In this document: piece after piece, positions 22,175-33,404 of the stretch
How the letters are laid out: each line of letters opens with the position of its first letter
Numbering within the stretch: the first letter of the stretch is position 1
NCBI GenBank assembly: GCA_015064805.1
Contig: SVRN01000020.1
Span: forward strand, 1-36,897
DNA length: 36,897 nucleotides
Origin: Oscillospiraceae bacterium
Lineage (GTDB): Bacteria > Bacillota > Clostridia > Oscillospirales > CAG-272
Reading direction: 5' to 3'
Notes under the pieces: model-generated
Told to the model about the DNA's origin: nothing
What the model saw: the letters and a program-made list of their open reading frames with translations, nothing else
Databases searched by the model: none
Program-made: the position numbers and the translations under genes

Positions 22175-23206
22175 ATGGCAAACTTAACAGAATACTATAT
22201 GCAACACGAAAGCCAGTGGCTTTCTCCCTACGCCGCCCTCACCGCCAATACCCGCGGCCGTCAAAAGCCAAACGAGGATAACGACGGCCGAACCGAATAC
22301 CGTACCGAATATCAGCGCGACCGCGACCGCATCATCCACAGCCAGTCCTTCCGTCGCCTGATGAACAAAACGCAGGTCTTTTTAGCCCCTGCGGGCGACC
22401 ACTATCGCACCCGCCTGACCCATACGCTGGAGGTCACCCAGATCGCCCGCACGCTGGCCCGCGCCCTGCGTCTTAACGAGGACCTGACCGAGGCCATCGC
22501 ACTGGGTCACGACCTTGGACATACCCCCTTCGGTCACGCAGGCGAGCAGGCCATGCAGCAGTGCTTCGATCCGCATTTTGCGCATTACACCCAGAGCCTG
22601 CGCGTGGTCGATCATCTGGAAAAGAACGGCAAGGGGCTCAATCTGACCTGGGAGGTGCGCAACGGCATCGTCAACCACACGGGTGACAGCCGCGCCGCGA
22701 CGCTGGAAGGCTTGATCGTCAAGTTCGCTGACCGTATTGCTTACATTAACCACGACATCGACGATGCCTGCCGCGCGGGCATCATGCAGCTGTCCGATAT
22801 TCCCGCCGAGCTGCGCGAGGTGCTGGGCGAGACCCACTCGGGACGTATCAACACCATGGTAACCTCCATCATTCGCAGCAGCCGGGATAAAAACGATATC
22901 GTAATGGAGCCGCACGTTCACGAGGCGACCTTGAAGCTGCGCAAGTTCTTGTTTGAAAACGTTTACACCAATCCCGTGGCCAAGTCGCAGGAGGATAAAT
23001 CCCGCGCGTTGCTGGCCCGATTGTTTGAGCATTACGTTGCCCATCCCGATGCCATGCCTGCGCTGTACCGCCGCAACACGGAAACGGAATCCGTTGAGCG
23101 TTGCGTGTGCGATTTTCTGTCGGGCATGACCGATCGCTATGCGATCGAAACCTACAATCAGCTGTACGTTCCCCGCGTCTGGCGCGGTCTCGGTACGCTC
23201 GGCTGA
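22175..23206 (+). CDS. dgt: Deoxyguanosinetriphosphate triphosphohydrolase-like HD-domain protein
   Basis: A 343-residue dNTPase of the short Firmicute type. The N-terminus has 'YQRDRDRIIHSQSFRRLMNKTQVF', the conserved opening of the family. The HD metal site is spread over 'RTRLTHTLEVTQIA' (first His), 'GHDLGHTPFGHAGE' (HD pair) and 'FADRIAYINHDIDDA' (last Asp). Such enzymes cut dNTPs to nucleoside and triphosphate and help control nucleotide pools. The start at 22175 follows GGAGG at ten bases; ATG at 22133 is an alternative with no ribosome binding site. The dnaG and rpoD genes follow closely, the gene order usual in Clostridia. Confidence 0.93.
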   Translation: MANLTEYYMQHESQWLSPYAALTANTRGRQKPNEDNDGRTEYRTEYQRDRDRIIHSQSFRRLMNKTQVFLAPAGDHYRTRLTHTLEVTQIARTLARALRLNEDLTEAIALGHDLGHTPFGHAGEQAMQQCFDPHFAHYTQSLRVVDHLEKNGKGLNLTWEVRNGIVNHTGDSRAATLEGLIVKFADRIAYINHDIDDACRAGIMQLSDIPAELREVLGETHSGRINTMVTSIIRSSRDKNDIVMEPHVHEATLKLRKFLFENVYTNPVAKSQEDKSRALLARLFEHYVAHPDAMPALYRRNTETESVERCVCDFLSGMTDRYAIETYNQLYVPRVWRGLGTLG

Positions 23207-23243
23207 GGATCACTAAATTTGAAAGAAAAGGAGGTGCGCCGTT

Positions 23244-25022
23244 TTGATCGCACGCGAAGTGATTGACGATATCGTTGCCCGCAACGACGTGGAGTCCGTG
23301 ATCAGTTCTTACGTCACGCTCAAACGGGCAGGCTCCACCTTGAAGGGACTTTGTCCCTTCCATAGCGAACGCACGCCGTCGTTTACCGTTTATCCCAATA
23401 CGCAAAGCTATTTCTGCTTCGGCTGCAACGCCGGAGGAAGCGTGATCTCGTTCATTGAACGGGCGGAAAATCTCGACTACGTCGGCGCCGTTGAATTTTT
23501 GGCCGCGCGGGCGGGGATCTCCATTCCGCAGGACGGCAAGCAGACACAGCCGGGCGAGATCCCGCGCAGACGTATTTACGATATGAACCTGGCCGCGGCC
23601 AAGTTCTTCCGCGAGTGTCTGTTCGATCCCGCCATCGGCGGCGAGGGTATGAAGTATCTTTCTCAGGACAGAGGGCTTTCAGGCGCGACCATCAAGCATT
23701 TCGGTCTTGGCTTTGCGCCGAACAGCTTCAATATGCTGCACGATCATATGCGTCGGCTGGGCTATACCGACGAGGAGCTGATCAAGGGCTTCCTTTGCGG
23801 CAAAAGTCAGAAAAACGGTCGGGCGTACGATTATTTCCGTAACCGCGTCATGTTTCCTATTATTGATACGTCGGGAAATATCGTGGCGTTTGGCGGACGC
23901 GTGATGGACGATTCCAAGCCCAAGTACTTGAACTCGTCCGATACTCCCGGCTTTAAGAAGAGCCGTCATTTGTTTGCACTCAATTTCGCCCGCAATCATG
24001 CGGCGGAGAATATGATTTTGTGCGAGGGATATATGGACGTCATTGCTTTACACGCAGCGGGCTTTGAAAACGCCGTGGCAACGCTGGGAACGGCCATCAC
24101 ATCCGAGCAGGCACGAATCTTCGCTAAGTACACCAAAAAGGTCATTATCTCTTACGACAGCGACGAGGCAGGGCAAAGAGCCGCCAATCGCGCCATGCAG
24201 CTACTGGGCGAGGTCGGACTTGAGGTGCGCGTGTTGCGCGTGCCTGACGCCAAGGACCCTGACGAATACATCCGTCGGCACGGCGCGGACAAGTTCCGCC
24301 GCGTGCTGGAGGGCAGCCGATCGGGCTTCCAGTATAAATTGGACGCGATTTTAGCAAAATACGATTTGACACAGCCCGAGGACAAGATTCGTGCGAGCAA
24401 TGAGTGCTGCGTGCTGATCTCGGGATACCATACGGGCGTGGAGCGTGAGGTCTATATCAGTCAGGTGGCCAAACATCTCGGCTTGCCGACGGACGTGATC
24501 AAAAACCAAGTGGAAAATATATTGCGCAAGCGCATCCGTGATAAAAAAGCGGAAGAGCAACGCAAGGCACAGGCAAGCATCCGCCACGTGGGTGACCGCG
24601 TCAATCCCGACGCCATCAAGGACGTTCAGGCGGCATCGGCAGAGGAAACCATTCTTGGTCTGATGCTGATCTATCCGGAATACCGCGCGGCCGCGGCAGA
24701 CGGCAGTGCCGGTCTTGCGGTTGACGATTTCTTTACCGACTTCGGTCGAAAAGCGTTCGAGGCAATCGTATCGCTTCATTTGTCTGAGGGGAGCTTCAGC
24801 TTCCCCATGCTGGAACAGGTCTTTACTCCCGACGAGGTGGGGCGGCTTCAGCGTATGGAACAGGCACGGCGATCCTTGGCTGAAAATGGACCGACGGTTT
24901 TTCGCGCGGCCATCGAAACGCTCAAGCAATCGGCGGCGCGCCGGGCTGACCGCGATAATCAGGACGTCGTCTCGGGCATCGCCTCCATTCTGGCGAGAAA
25001 AGGGAAAAAAGAAGAAAAATAA
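23244..25022 (+). CDS. dnaG: DNA primase DnaG
   Basis: A 592-residue primase. The CHC2 zinc finger has C37, H40 (CPFH), C58 and C61 (CFGC). The catalytic core follows, with 'GVPF'-type substitutes 'KAYDYFRNRVMFPI' and 'GRVMDDSKPKYLNS'. The Toprim acidic residues lie in ILCEGYMDVIAL and VIISYDSDEAGQRAA. A C-terminal helical domain of ~150 residues should bind the DnaB helicase. It makes RNA primers for replication. The start is TTG at 23244 with AAGGAGG upstream; no in-frame ATG lies nearby, and the N-terminus aligns with the family. It lies 37 bases after dgt and 59 bases before rpoD, consistent with a macromolecular synthesis operon. Confidence 0.97.
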   Translation: MIAREVIDDIVARNDVESVISSYVTLKRAGSTLKGLCPFHSERTPSFTVYPNTQSYFCFGCNAGGSVISFIERAENLDYVGAVEFLAARAGISIPQDGKQTQPGEIPRRRIYDMNLAAAKFFRECLFDPAIGGEGMKYLSQDRGLSGATIKHFGLGFAPNSFNMLHDHMRRLGYTDEELIKGFLCGKSQKNGRAYDYFRNRVMFPIIDTSGNIVAFGGRVMDDSKPKYLNSSDTPGFKKSRHLFALNFARNHAAENMILCEGYMDVIALHAAGFENAVATLGTAITSEQARIFAKYTKKVIISYDSDEAGQRAANRAMQLLGEVGLEVRVLRVPDAKDPDEYIRRHGADKFRRVLEGSRSGFQYKLDAILAKYDLTQPEDKIRASNECCVLISGYHTGVEREVYISQVAKHLGLPTDVIKNQVENILRKRIRDKKAEEQRKAQASIRHVGDRVNPDAIKDVQAASAEETILGLMLIYPEYRAAAADGSAGLAVDDFFTDFGRKAFEAIVSLHLSEGSFSFPMLEQVFTPDEVGRLQRMEQARRSLAENGPTVFRAAIETLKQSAARRADRDNQDVVSGIASILARKGKKEEK

Positions 25023-25081
25023 ATTTACCATATAAAAATATCCGCCGCCAAGTGGAGGATACATAAACGAAAGGAAAACGT

Positions 25082-26203
25082 ATGAAAAAGGATAACACTG
25101 CAACCCCTACGGGTGAAAATGAAGAAAAGGTCAGCATGGAAGAGCTGATTGAAAAGGGTAAAAAGGGCGCACTTTCCGCGCACGACCTTGACGCGGCTCT
25201 GGAAACCATGGACTATGACATTGACTCGCTGGATAAGCTGTACGAAACGCTGGAGGACAACGGTATTCCGCTTCCCGGCGATATCTCCTCGGCGGAAATG
25301 AGCGAGATTGAGCAGGAGGTCGAGCAATTCGGCGCAGGCGAAAACATGAAGCAACTGCTGGAGCAGGAAGGCCTTGCCGTTGACGACCCCGTTCGTATGT
25401 ACCTCAAGGAGATCGGTAAGGTTCCGCTTCTGACTACTGAGCGCGAGCATGAGCTGGCACAGAGAATGGCCGAGGGCGACGAGGATGCCAAAACTGAGCT
25501 GGTTGAGGCAAACCTCCGTCTGGTCGTCTCCATTGCCAAGAGATACGTTGGCAGAGGTATGTACTTCCTCGACCTGATCCAGGAAGGAAACCTTGGCTTG
25601 ATGAAGGCGGTCGATAAGTTCGACTACACCAAGGGATATAAGTTCTCCACTTACGCAACCTGGTGGATCCGTCAGGCTATCACCCGCGCGATCGCCGATC
25701 AGGCAAGAACGATCCGTATTCCCGTGCACATGGTGGAAACCATCCACAAGGTCTCTCGCTATTCCCGCCAGATGCTGCAGGAGCTGGGCCGTGAGGCTAC
25801 GGCGGAGGAGATCGGCGAGAAGATGGGCATGAGCGCGGAAAAGGTGCGCGAGATCATGAAGATCGCGCAGGACCCCGTTTCGCTGGAGACTCCCATCGGT
25901 GAAGAAGAGGACAGCCACCTGGGCGACTTTATTCCCGACGAGGATACTCCTGCACCTGCGGATGCCGCCTCTGCTACTATCTTGCGTGAGGTTATCGAGC
26001 GCGAGCTGCACACCCTGACTCCCCGTGAGGAGCATGTCATCAAGCTGCGTTTCGGCCTGTACGACGGCCGCACCCGTACGCTGGAGGAGGTCGGCAAGGA
26101 GTTCGACATCACCCGTGAGCGTATCCGTCAGATCGAGGCCAAGGCTCTTCGTAAGCTGCGCCATCCCAGCCGTGCCCGCCATCTTCGCGGCTTTTTAAAT
26201 TGA
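25082..26203 (+). CDS. rpoD: Primary sigma factor RpoD/SigA
   Basis: A 373-residue housekeeping sigma factor. An acidic region 1.1 (~1-95) is followed by region 1.2 '[17 protein letters not shown]'. Region 2 has [17 protein letters not shown], '[19 protein letters not shown]' and '[14 protein letters not shown]' (-10 recognition). Region 3 has '[11 protein letters not shown]', and region 4 has '[21 protein letters not shown]' (-35 recognition). The length and the full 1.1-4.2 order separate it from alternative sigma factors. It should read the TTGACA/TATAAT promoters seen across this window. The start at 25082 follows AAAGGA. No convincing terminator directly follows. Confidence 0.98.
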   Translation: MKKDNTATPTGENEEKVSMEELIEKGKKGALSAHDLDAALETMDYDIDSLDKLYETLEDNGIPLPGDISSAEMSEIEQEVEQFGAGENMKQLLEQEGLAVDDPVRMYLKEIGKVPLLTTEREHELAQRMAEGDEDAKTELVEANLRLVVSIAKRYVGRGMYFLDLIQEGNLGLMKAVDKFDYTKGYKFSTYATWWIRQAITRAIADQARTIRIPVHMVETIHKVSRYSRQMLQELGREATAEEIGEKMGMSAEKVREIMKIAQDPVSLETPIGEEEDSHLGDFIPDEDTPAPADAASATILREVIERELHTLTPREEHVIKLRFGLYDGRTRTLEEVGKEFDITRERIRQIEAKALRKLRHPSRARHLRGFLN

Positions 26204-26426
26204 TCGTTCGCTTTCTATAAGCTGATTGGCGCGAGGACCAAAAATCATTTGAGAATTTTGGGTAAATACACCAAAAAATCAGCGAATTGCCAAAAAAAAG
26301 AAGGGTTTCTTTGGGTATTGCGCCGAGAAATTATTAACGCGCCGTGACCAAATCTTGACAGAAAAGGAAAGGCGCGTTGATGATGAGAAAAAACGACTTG
26401 ACAGAATGACAAAATTGTTGTAAAAT
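26204..26426 (+). promoter_or_regulatory. Intergenic region with the promoter of the solute-binding lipoprotein
   Basis: TTGACA (26398-26403), a 17-nt spacer and TAAAAT (26421-26426) lie ~70 bp before the lipoprotein start. An 8-bp inverted repeat, AACGCGCC (26336-26343) with GGCGCGTT (26371-26378), precedes it with a long loop and no T tract, so it is not a normal terminator. The remaining AT-rich bases hold no gene. Confidence 0.65.
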
Positions 26427-26496
26427 ATTATAGTATATCATTATATTCGCGTCCCATGCACGGCGGCGCGGATACCAAGCCTTAGGAGGGAAGTTT

Positions 26497-28716
26497 ATGA
26501 AGAAGAGAGTGCTCAGCTTTTTGCTGTGTCTGGTAATGCTGTTTTCGGCATTCGCTTTGTGCCTGACCGGTTGCTCGCCTCAGGAAGAAGAGCCGACGGA
26601 CGAAGAGAAGGAGCAGGCGAAAAACAACCAGGCTGCGACGCTCGTTATGTGGTGCGTGACGGAGAACGCAAAGGAGCTCAACGAAAAGGGTGAGATGGCG
26701 TTTGACGATGAAACGCAGGCACAGATGAAGGCTGTCGTCAAGCAGATGACCGCTATCACACAGTCCCAGTTGAAGACAAAATTGATCGTCAAGTATCTGA
26801 CGATGGAAGAGTATTACGAGAAGCTCGAGGAGGCTCTTGCATGGCAGCAGGCACAGGCCAAGGCCAAGGAAGAAGCCGACAAGAACAATACGAACAACAA
26901 GGAAGACGTCGAGGAAGTGATTCCCGAAGAGGAAGAGGAAGAAGACGAGGAGATCCGCTATGATGAGGACGGCAATCCCATCATCGATACGACCAAGTAT
27001 CCCGAGCTGACTGCGGAGCAGCAGCTGTATCAGGTCGACATCCTCTACATTTCCGGCTATGACAAGTATACTGACTATGTTGCCGGATATCACAATTCCG
27101 AAGAGGATTCTCTGAAATCGCTGCTGAAAAAGCTGCTCGGAGAAAAGAGAATCACCCAGGAAGAGTTTGACCAAGGTAGTAAGAAAAAGAATATTTATAC
27201 TTTCCTGGATAAGCTGCTTGAGGAAGGTAAGATTACCCAGGAGGAAATCGATCCTTACACCTATAAAAAGTGGCTCTCTCCGCTGGATGCAGTGCTCAAG
27301 AGCGACGGCAAGAAGATTTCGAACTATGTATCCGGCGCATTGCTTAACGCTGCACGTTATAAGAACAACATCTACGCGATTCCCAACAACAACGTGATCG
27401 GTGAGTACACCTACATGCTGATTGATAAGCAACTGTTTGATAAGTACTATTACACCGCTTCCGTTCCGGACGTTCACGGCGTCGTTGATCTGGGTGCGTT
27501 CCTTGAGGATATCGCAACGTATGAAAAGGATGTTATGCCCATCAACGCTGACGTTAACTACTGCATGAGCATGATCGCTCACTATTGGGATATCGACCCC
27601 CAGACCAATGCAGTCACGGGTGACTTCTCCATTCTTGGCTATGCATACGAAAATACCGACCGTGTCAACCGCGGTGATATCGTACTTAAGTTTGACAGCT
27701 TGTTCGCCAACGAGACGTACAAGAACGCGCTGAAAAACCTGATGGATTTCCACTACAAGGGCTACTTCGGCACGGCTGCTGAAGGTCAGAAGAGCGCTGT
27801 TTCCTTCGTAACCGGTGCGGCTTCCGATGCAGCGGCATACCAGGATGATTACTACGTTGTCGTCGTTGATTATCCTCTGGCATCCGACCAGGATATCTAC
27901 AATAATATGTTTGCTGTCAGTGCATACACCTCCAACGCCAAGAAGAGCATGCAGGTTATCACGTTGTTGAATACTGACGAAGAATTCCGCAACCTCTTCC
28001 TGTACGGTATTGAGGGCACCAACTACACCCGCAATTCCGACGGCACGGTAACCATGACGCGCAACAACAAGTACAACATGGATATCGCCAAGACCGGTAA
28101 CGAATTCTTGGCGTATGTTCCCGAGGGAACCAATCTGGAGCTTTGGGAATTTGCAAAGCAGCAGAATCGCGAGGCGCTCGTCAATCCTCTGCTTGGCTTT
28201 GATTTCAATTCGGCTTTGGCAGACAAATCGCTGATTACTAATGAGAGCGAAGAGCTGGCTGATCCGCTTGACAGATCCAAGGAGTACATCATTGAAACGA
28301 TCGACACCAATCTGATCAAGTACATTTCTGAGGAGTCCAAGGCGGCTTGGGCGAAGATTGAGGCTTGTAAGGATACCGACGAGCTCGAAGAACTGCTTGA
28401 AGAGCTTAAGCTCAAGTATTCTCCCGAAATGGACATCAAGATCAGACGTGCCGTTGCTTACCAGGTCGTCTACAATGAGTTCGACGAGCAGGGCAACATC
28501 AAGGTGGATGAGTCCGGTATGCCCGTCGTGTCCAATCCTACGATCGATGAAAAGTGCGAGGTCCCGCTGCGCGATATTATCGAAATTGTGGATGGTGTGG
28601 AAACGGTGACCGGCACCGAGCCTTACACGGTATACTACAGAAAGATCAATCCCTACCAGCTGTACTACAGATGGATGAGCACCTACAAGTTCCTGCCCTC
28701 AGGATTTGCAGGTTGA
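26497..28716 (+). CDS. Large extracellular solute-binding-type lipoprotein
   Basis: A 739-residue lipoprotein. The signal peptide ends in LTGC (Cys26). The folded part resembles family 1 extracellular substrate-binding proteins ('LVMWCVTENAKEL', 'VDILYISGYDKYTDYV', 'NAARYKNNIYAIPNNNVIGEYTYMLIDKQLFDKYY'). An acidic low-complexity insert (Glu/Asp-rich, ~130-155) and a repeated LLxExxITQEE segment around residues 215-255 interrupt it, and a charged C-terminal extension (~590-739) follows. It is much larger than usual binding proteins (400-550). No permease or ATPase genes are adjacent, so it is either an orphan subunit or has another surface role. The start at 26497 follows AGGAGGG. It is monocistronic. 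Confidence 0.8.
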   Translation: MKKRVLSFLLCLVMLFSAFALCLTGCSPQEEEPTDEEKEQAKNNQAATLVMWCVTENAKELNEKGEMAFDDETQAQMKAVVKQMTAITQSQLKTKLIVKYLTMEEYYEKLEEALAWQQAQAKAKEEADKNNTNNKEDVEEVIPEEEEEEDEEIRYDEDGNPIIDTTKYPELTAEQQLYQVDILYISGYDKYTDYVAGYHNSEEDSLKSLLKKLLGEKRITQEEFDQGSKKKNIYTFLDKLLEEGKITQEEIDPYTYKKWLSPLDAVLKSDGKKISNYVSGALLNAARYKNNIYAIPNNNVIGEYTYMLIDKQLFDKYYYTASVPDVHGVVDLGAFLEDIATYEKDVMPINADVNYCMSMIAHYWDIDPQTNAVTGDFSILGYAYENTDRVNRGDIVLKFDSLFANETYKNALKNLMDFHYKGYFGTAAEGQKSAVSFVTGAASDAAAYQDDYYVVVVDYPLASDQDIYNNMFAVSAYTSNAKKSMQVITLLNTDEEFRNLFLYGIEGTNYTRNSDGTVTMTRNNKYNMDIAKTGNEFLAYVPEGTNLELWEFAKQQNREALVNPLLGFDFNSALADKSLITNESEELADPLDRSKEYIIETIDTNLIKYISEESKAAWAKIEACKDTDELEELLEELKLKYSPEMDIKIRRAVAYQVVYNEFDEQGNIKVDESGMPVVSNPTIDEKCEVPLRDIIEIVDGVETVTGTEPYTVYYRKINPYQLYYRWMSTYKFLPSGFAG

Positions 28717-28731
28717 TCGATACGAAAATTC

Positions 28732-28775
28732 AAAACAGCAGGAGCGAACCGTTTTGGTTCGCTCCTGCTGTTTTT
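28732..28775. terminator. Bidirectional intrinsic terminator
   Basis: A 16-bp perfect stem (28735-28750 with 28756-28771) over a 5-nt loop, A4 before it and T5 after it, lies between the convergent lipoprotein and rsmI stops. Confidence 0.93.
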
Positions 28776-28776
28776 G

Positions 28777-29697
28777 TTAATTCAGATCTAATACTTGCTG
28801 GTATATTTCATTCTTTGGCAGACCGCGATCGTGCGCGGCGGCCTTGATGGCGTCGTTTTTGCGCATGCCTTGCGCGATATAGTGACTGACGTGCTCGGGA
28901 ACGGTCATATTCTGCCAGAAGGTCTCGGCTGCCGTGGCTGTACCGCCTTCGACCACCAGAACGTACTCGCCACGCGGGTCGTGCGTTTCATAATACGCAA
29001 CCGCCTCGGACAGCGTTGTGCGGTGAATATCTTCGTTTTTCTTGGTCAACTCGCGGCAAAGCGAGATGCGGCGTGCAGGTCCCAACGTGTCAAGCAGATC
29101 GGCAAGCGTGGCGCGGAGCTTGTGGGGAGCCTCGTGCAGTAGCATGGTGCGTTCCTCCTTGGCAAGGCGCGACAGCTGTGCGCGGCGCTCGCTTTTGTTG
29201 ACCGACAAAAAGCCCTCGAAGCAAAATCTGGCGGTGGGAAGCCCCGACAGCGTCAGCGCGTCGATGCCGGCGCAACAACCGGGAACGCCCGTGACGGTCA
29301 CTCCTTCGGCGGCGCAAAGCGCAACGAGATCCTCGCCGGGGTCGGAAATGGCGGGTGTACCGGCGTCGGTGATCAGGGCGCACGATTCACCTCCTTTAAG
29401 GCGTTCGACGATCTGCGGTCCGCGCTCGCGGCGGTTGTGCTCGTGATAGGAAACCATGGGCTTGGTCAGCCCGAGATAGGCGAGCAGCTTGGCGGAGTTT
29501 CGAGTGTCCTCGGCGGCGATGAAGTCCACGCCCGAGAGCACCTTGATGGCGCGGAGCGACAGATCGTCCAGATTGCCGATGGGGGTGGCAACAAGATAGA
29601 GCGTGCCGTCCTCAATGCGGTTTTTGTCCTCGCGATGAAGTGAGGTGATCAGCTGCTCGGGGATATCGTCAAAGATCGATTCGGAATTGATGGTCAT
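28777..29697 (-). CDS. rsmI: 16S rRNA (cytidine-1402-2'-O)-methyltransferase RsmI
   Basis: A 306-residue tetrapyrrole-methylase-fold enzyme. It carries 'GTLYLVATPIGNLDDLSLRAI', 'AAEDTRNSAKLLAYLG', 'SYHEHNRRERGPQIVERL', 'ALITDAGTPAISDPGEDLV' and 'VPGCCAGIDALTLSGLPTARFCFEGFL', all conserved RsmI blocks in order. It adds the 2'-O-methyl group to C1402 in the ribosomal decoding centre, together with RsmH. The N-terminus is about 28 residues longer than in many homologues; the start at 29697 has AAAGGA upstream, and I see no better internal start. It is divergent from the amidase gene. Confidence 0.95.
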   Translation of the reverse strand: MTINSESIFDDIPEQLITSLHREDKNRIEDGTLYLVATPIGNLDDLSLRAIKVLSGVDFIAAEDTRNSAKLLAYLGLTKPMVSYHEHNRRERGPQIVERLKGGESCALITDAGTPAISDPGEDLVALCAAEGVTVTGVPGCCAGIDALTLSGLPTARFCFEGFLSVNKSERRAQLSRLAKEERTMLLHEAPHKLRATLADLLDTLGPARRISLCRELTKKNEDIHRTTLSEAVAYYETHDPRGEYVLVVEGGTATAAETFWQNMTVPEHVSHYIAQGMRKNDAIKAAAHDRGLPKNEIYQQVLDLN

Positions 29698-29788
29698 AAC
29701 GTGTGTTCCTTTGCTTTATATGACTTGCACTTGCGGCGGTATCGATAGCATATACTGAAAGTAAAGTACGAATAAGGGGAAGGGACAT

Positions 29789-32429
<2,641 letters not shown>

Positions 32430-32441
32430 TCATATATATTA

Positions 32442-32470
32442 TTGTACCAATCCTTGGCCCGTTTGTCAAT
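32442..32470 (-). promoter_or_regulatory. Sigma-A promoter of ligA
   Basis: On the minus strand: TTGACA (32470-32465), a 17-nt spacer and TACAAT (32447-32442). Confidence 0.8.
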
Positions 32471-32561
32471 GCGCAAGTCTTCTTTTTTTAAACTCTTCCA
32501 TCTTTGGGATATACAAATTGCACAAACTTTACCAACACGTGCAAATTTTTCATGGAACTTA

Positions 32562-32590
32562 TTTACAAATCGTAAAATTTGTGATATAAT
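32562..32590 (+). promoter_or_regulatory. Sigma-A promoter of hpf
   Basis: TTTACA (32562-32567), a 17-nt spacer and TATAAT (32585-32590) with an extended TG. A leader of about 105 nt follows, with GC-rich self-complementary stretches (CCGCG/CGCGG) before the ribosome binding site. Confidence 0.8.
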
Positions 32591-32702
32591 CATACTGTAA
32601 TCAGAGCATGATTACAACTGCCGGACGCTCCGCGACTCGTACGCATATGGTTGCGCGGGATTTTGCGGACGGAAGGAAAACACAAAACAAGGAGGAAACA
32701 CC

Positions 32703-33230
32703 ATGAAATTGAACGTAATCGGCAGACAGATGAACGTGTTTGAAGAAACCAAGCAGCAGATCGCCAAAAAGATCGCCAAGCTGGATAAGTTCTTTCCCGT
32801 TGAAGGCGAGGCAACGGTCACGTTGTCCCGCAAGCATGGCGCTTCCAGAGTGGAGATCACCATCAACGCCGCGGGTACCTTGTACCGCAGCGAGCAGGAT
32901 GCGGATGATTTCCGCGAGGCCATTGACCGCTGTGTGACCATCATTGAGCGCCAGATCCGCAAAAACAAGACGAGACTAGCAAGAAGACTGCGCGAGACCA
33001 TTCCCGAGGATGATTTCTTCGCACCCGAGGATGAGGATCAGGAGCTGGTCATCCGCACCAAGGAGTTTGTGTTCAAGCCCATGTCGGTGGAGGAGGCCAT
33101 TTTGCAGATGAATCTGCTTGGCCACAGCTTTTTCGTCTTCCGCGACGATAGCGACGAAAAGGGAAGAGTGTGCGTCGTTTACGCCCGCCGCGACGGCGAC
33201 TACGGTCTGATCGTTCCGCAGGATGAATAA
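32703..33230 (+). CDS. hpf: Long-form ribosome hibernation promoting factor
   Basis: A 175-residue protein. The N-terminal S30Ae/YfiA domain (~1-100) is basic and RNA binding ('MKLNVIGRQMNVFEETKQQIAKKI', 'VTLSRKHGASRVEITI', 'IERQIRKNKTRL'). An acidic linker (~103-115) leads to the C-terminal dimerisation domain ('IRTKEFVFKPMSVEEAILQM', 'GHSFFVFRD', 'VVYARRDGDYGLIVP'). Long HPF joins two 70S ribosomes into inactive 100S dimers in stationary phase. The start at 32703 follows AAGGAGG. It is monocistronic with a strong promoter and a leader of ~105 nt that could carry post-transcriptional control. Confidence 0.97.
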   Translation: MKLNVIGRQMNVFEETKQQIAKKIAKLDKFFPVEGEATVTLSRKHGASRVEITINAAGTLYRSEQDADDFREAIDRCVTIIERQIRKNKTRLARRLRETIPEDDFFAPEDEDQELVIRTKEFVFKPMSVEEAILQMNLLGHSFFVFRDDSDEKGRVCVVYARRDGDYGLIVPQDE

Positions 33231-33240
33231 AAATGACTGA

Positions 33241-33305
33241 TTTTCAGTAAATATACCCATGGCTGTCGGTGTTTTGCGCCGACAGCCATCTATTTTTACT
33301 GAAAA
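33241..33305 (+). terminator. Two-tier intrinsic terminator of hpf
   Basis: An inner 11-bp stem ATGGCTGTCGG (33259-33269) pairs with 33279-33289. Outer arms TTTTCAGTAAATA and TATTTTTACTGAAAA extend the helix on both sides. Confidence 0.8.
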
Positions 33306-33327
33306 ATGAAATTTTTATCAACGGGAC

Positions 33328-33356
33328 TTGCATTTTCGCATATGATATGATATAAT
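33328..33356 (+). promoter_or_regulatory. Sigma-A promoter of asd
   Basis: TTGCAT (33328-33333), a 17-nt spacer and TATAAT (33351-33356) with an extended TG. Confidence 0.75.
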
Positions 33357-33404
33357 GAAGCATCATTTTAGAGGATACGTGTATTCGGAAAGGAAGGCAA
33401 TCCT

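Noticed and set aside
26336..26378. Inverted repeat AACGCGCC...GGCGCGTT as the rpoD terminator
   Set aside because: The loop is 27 bases long and no T tract follows.
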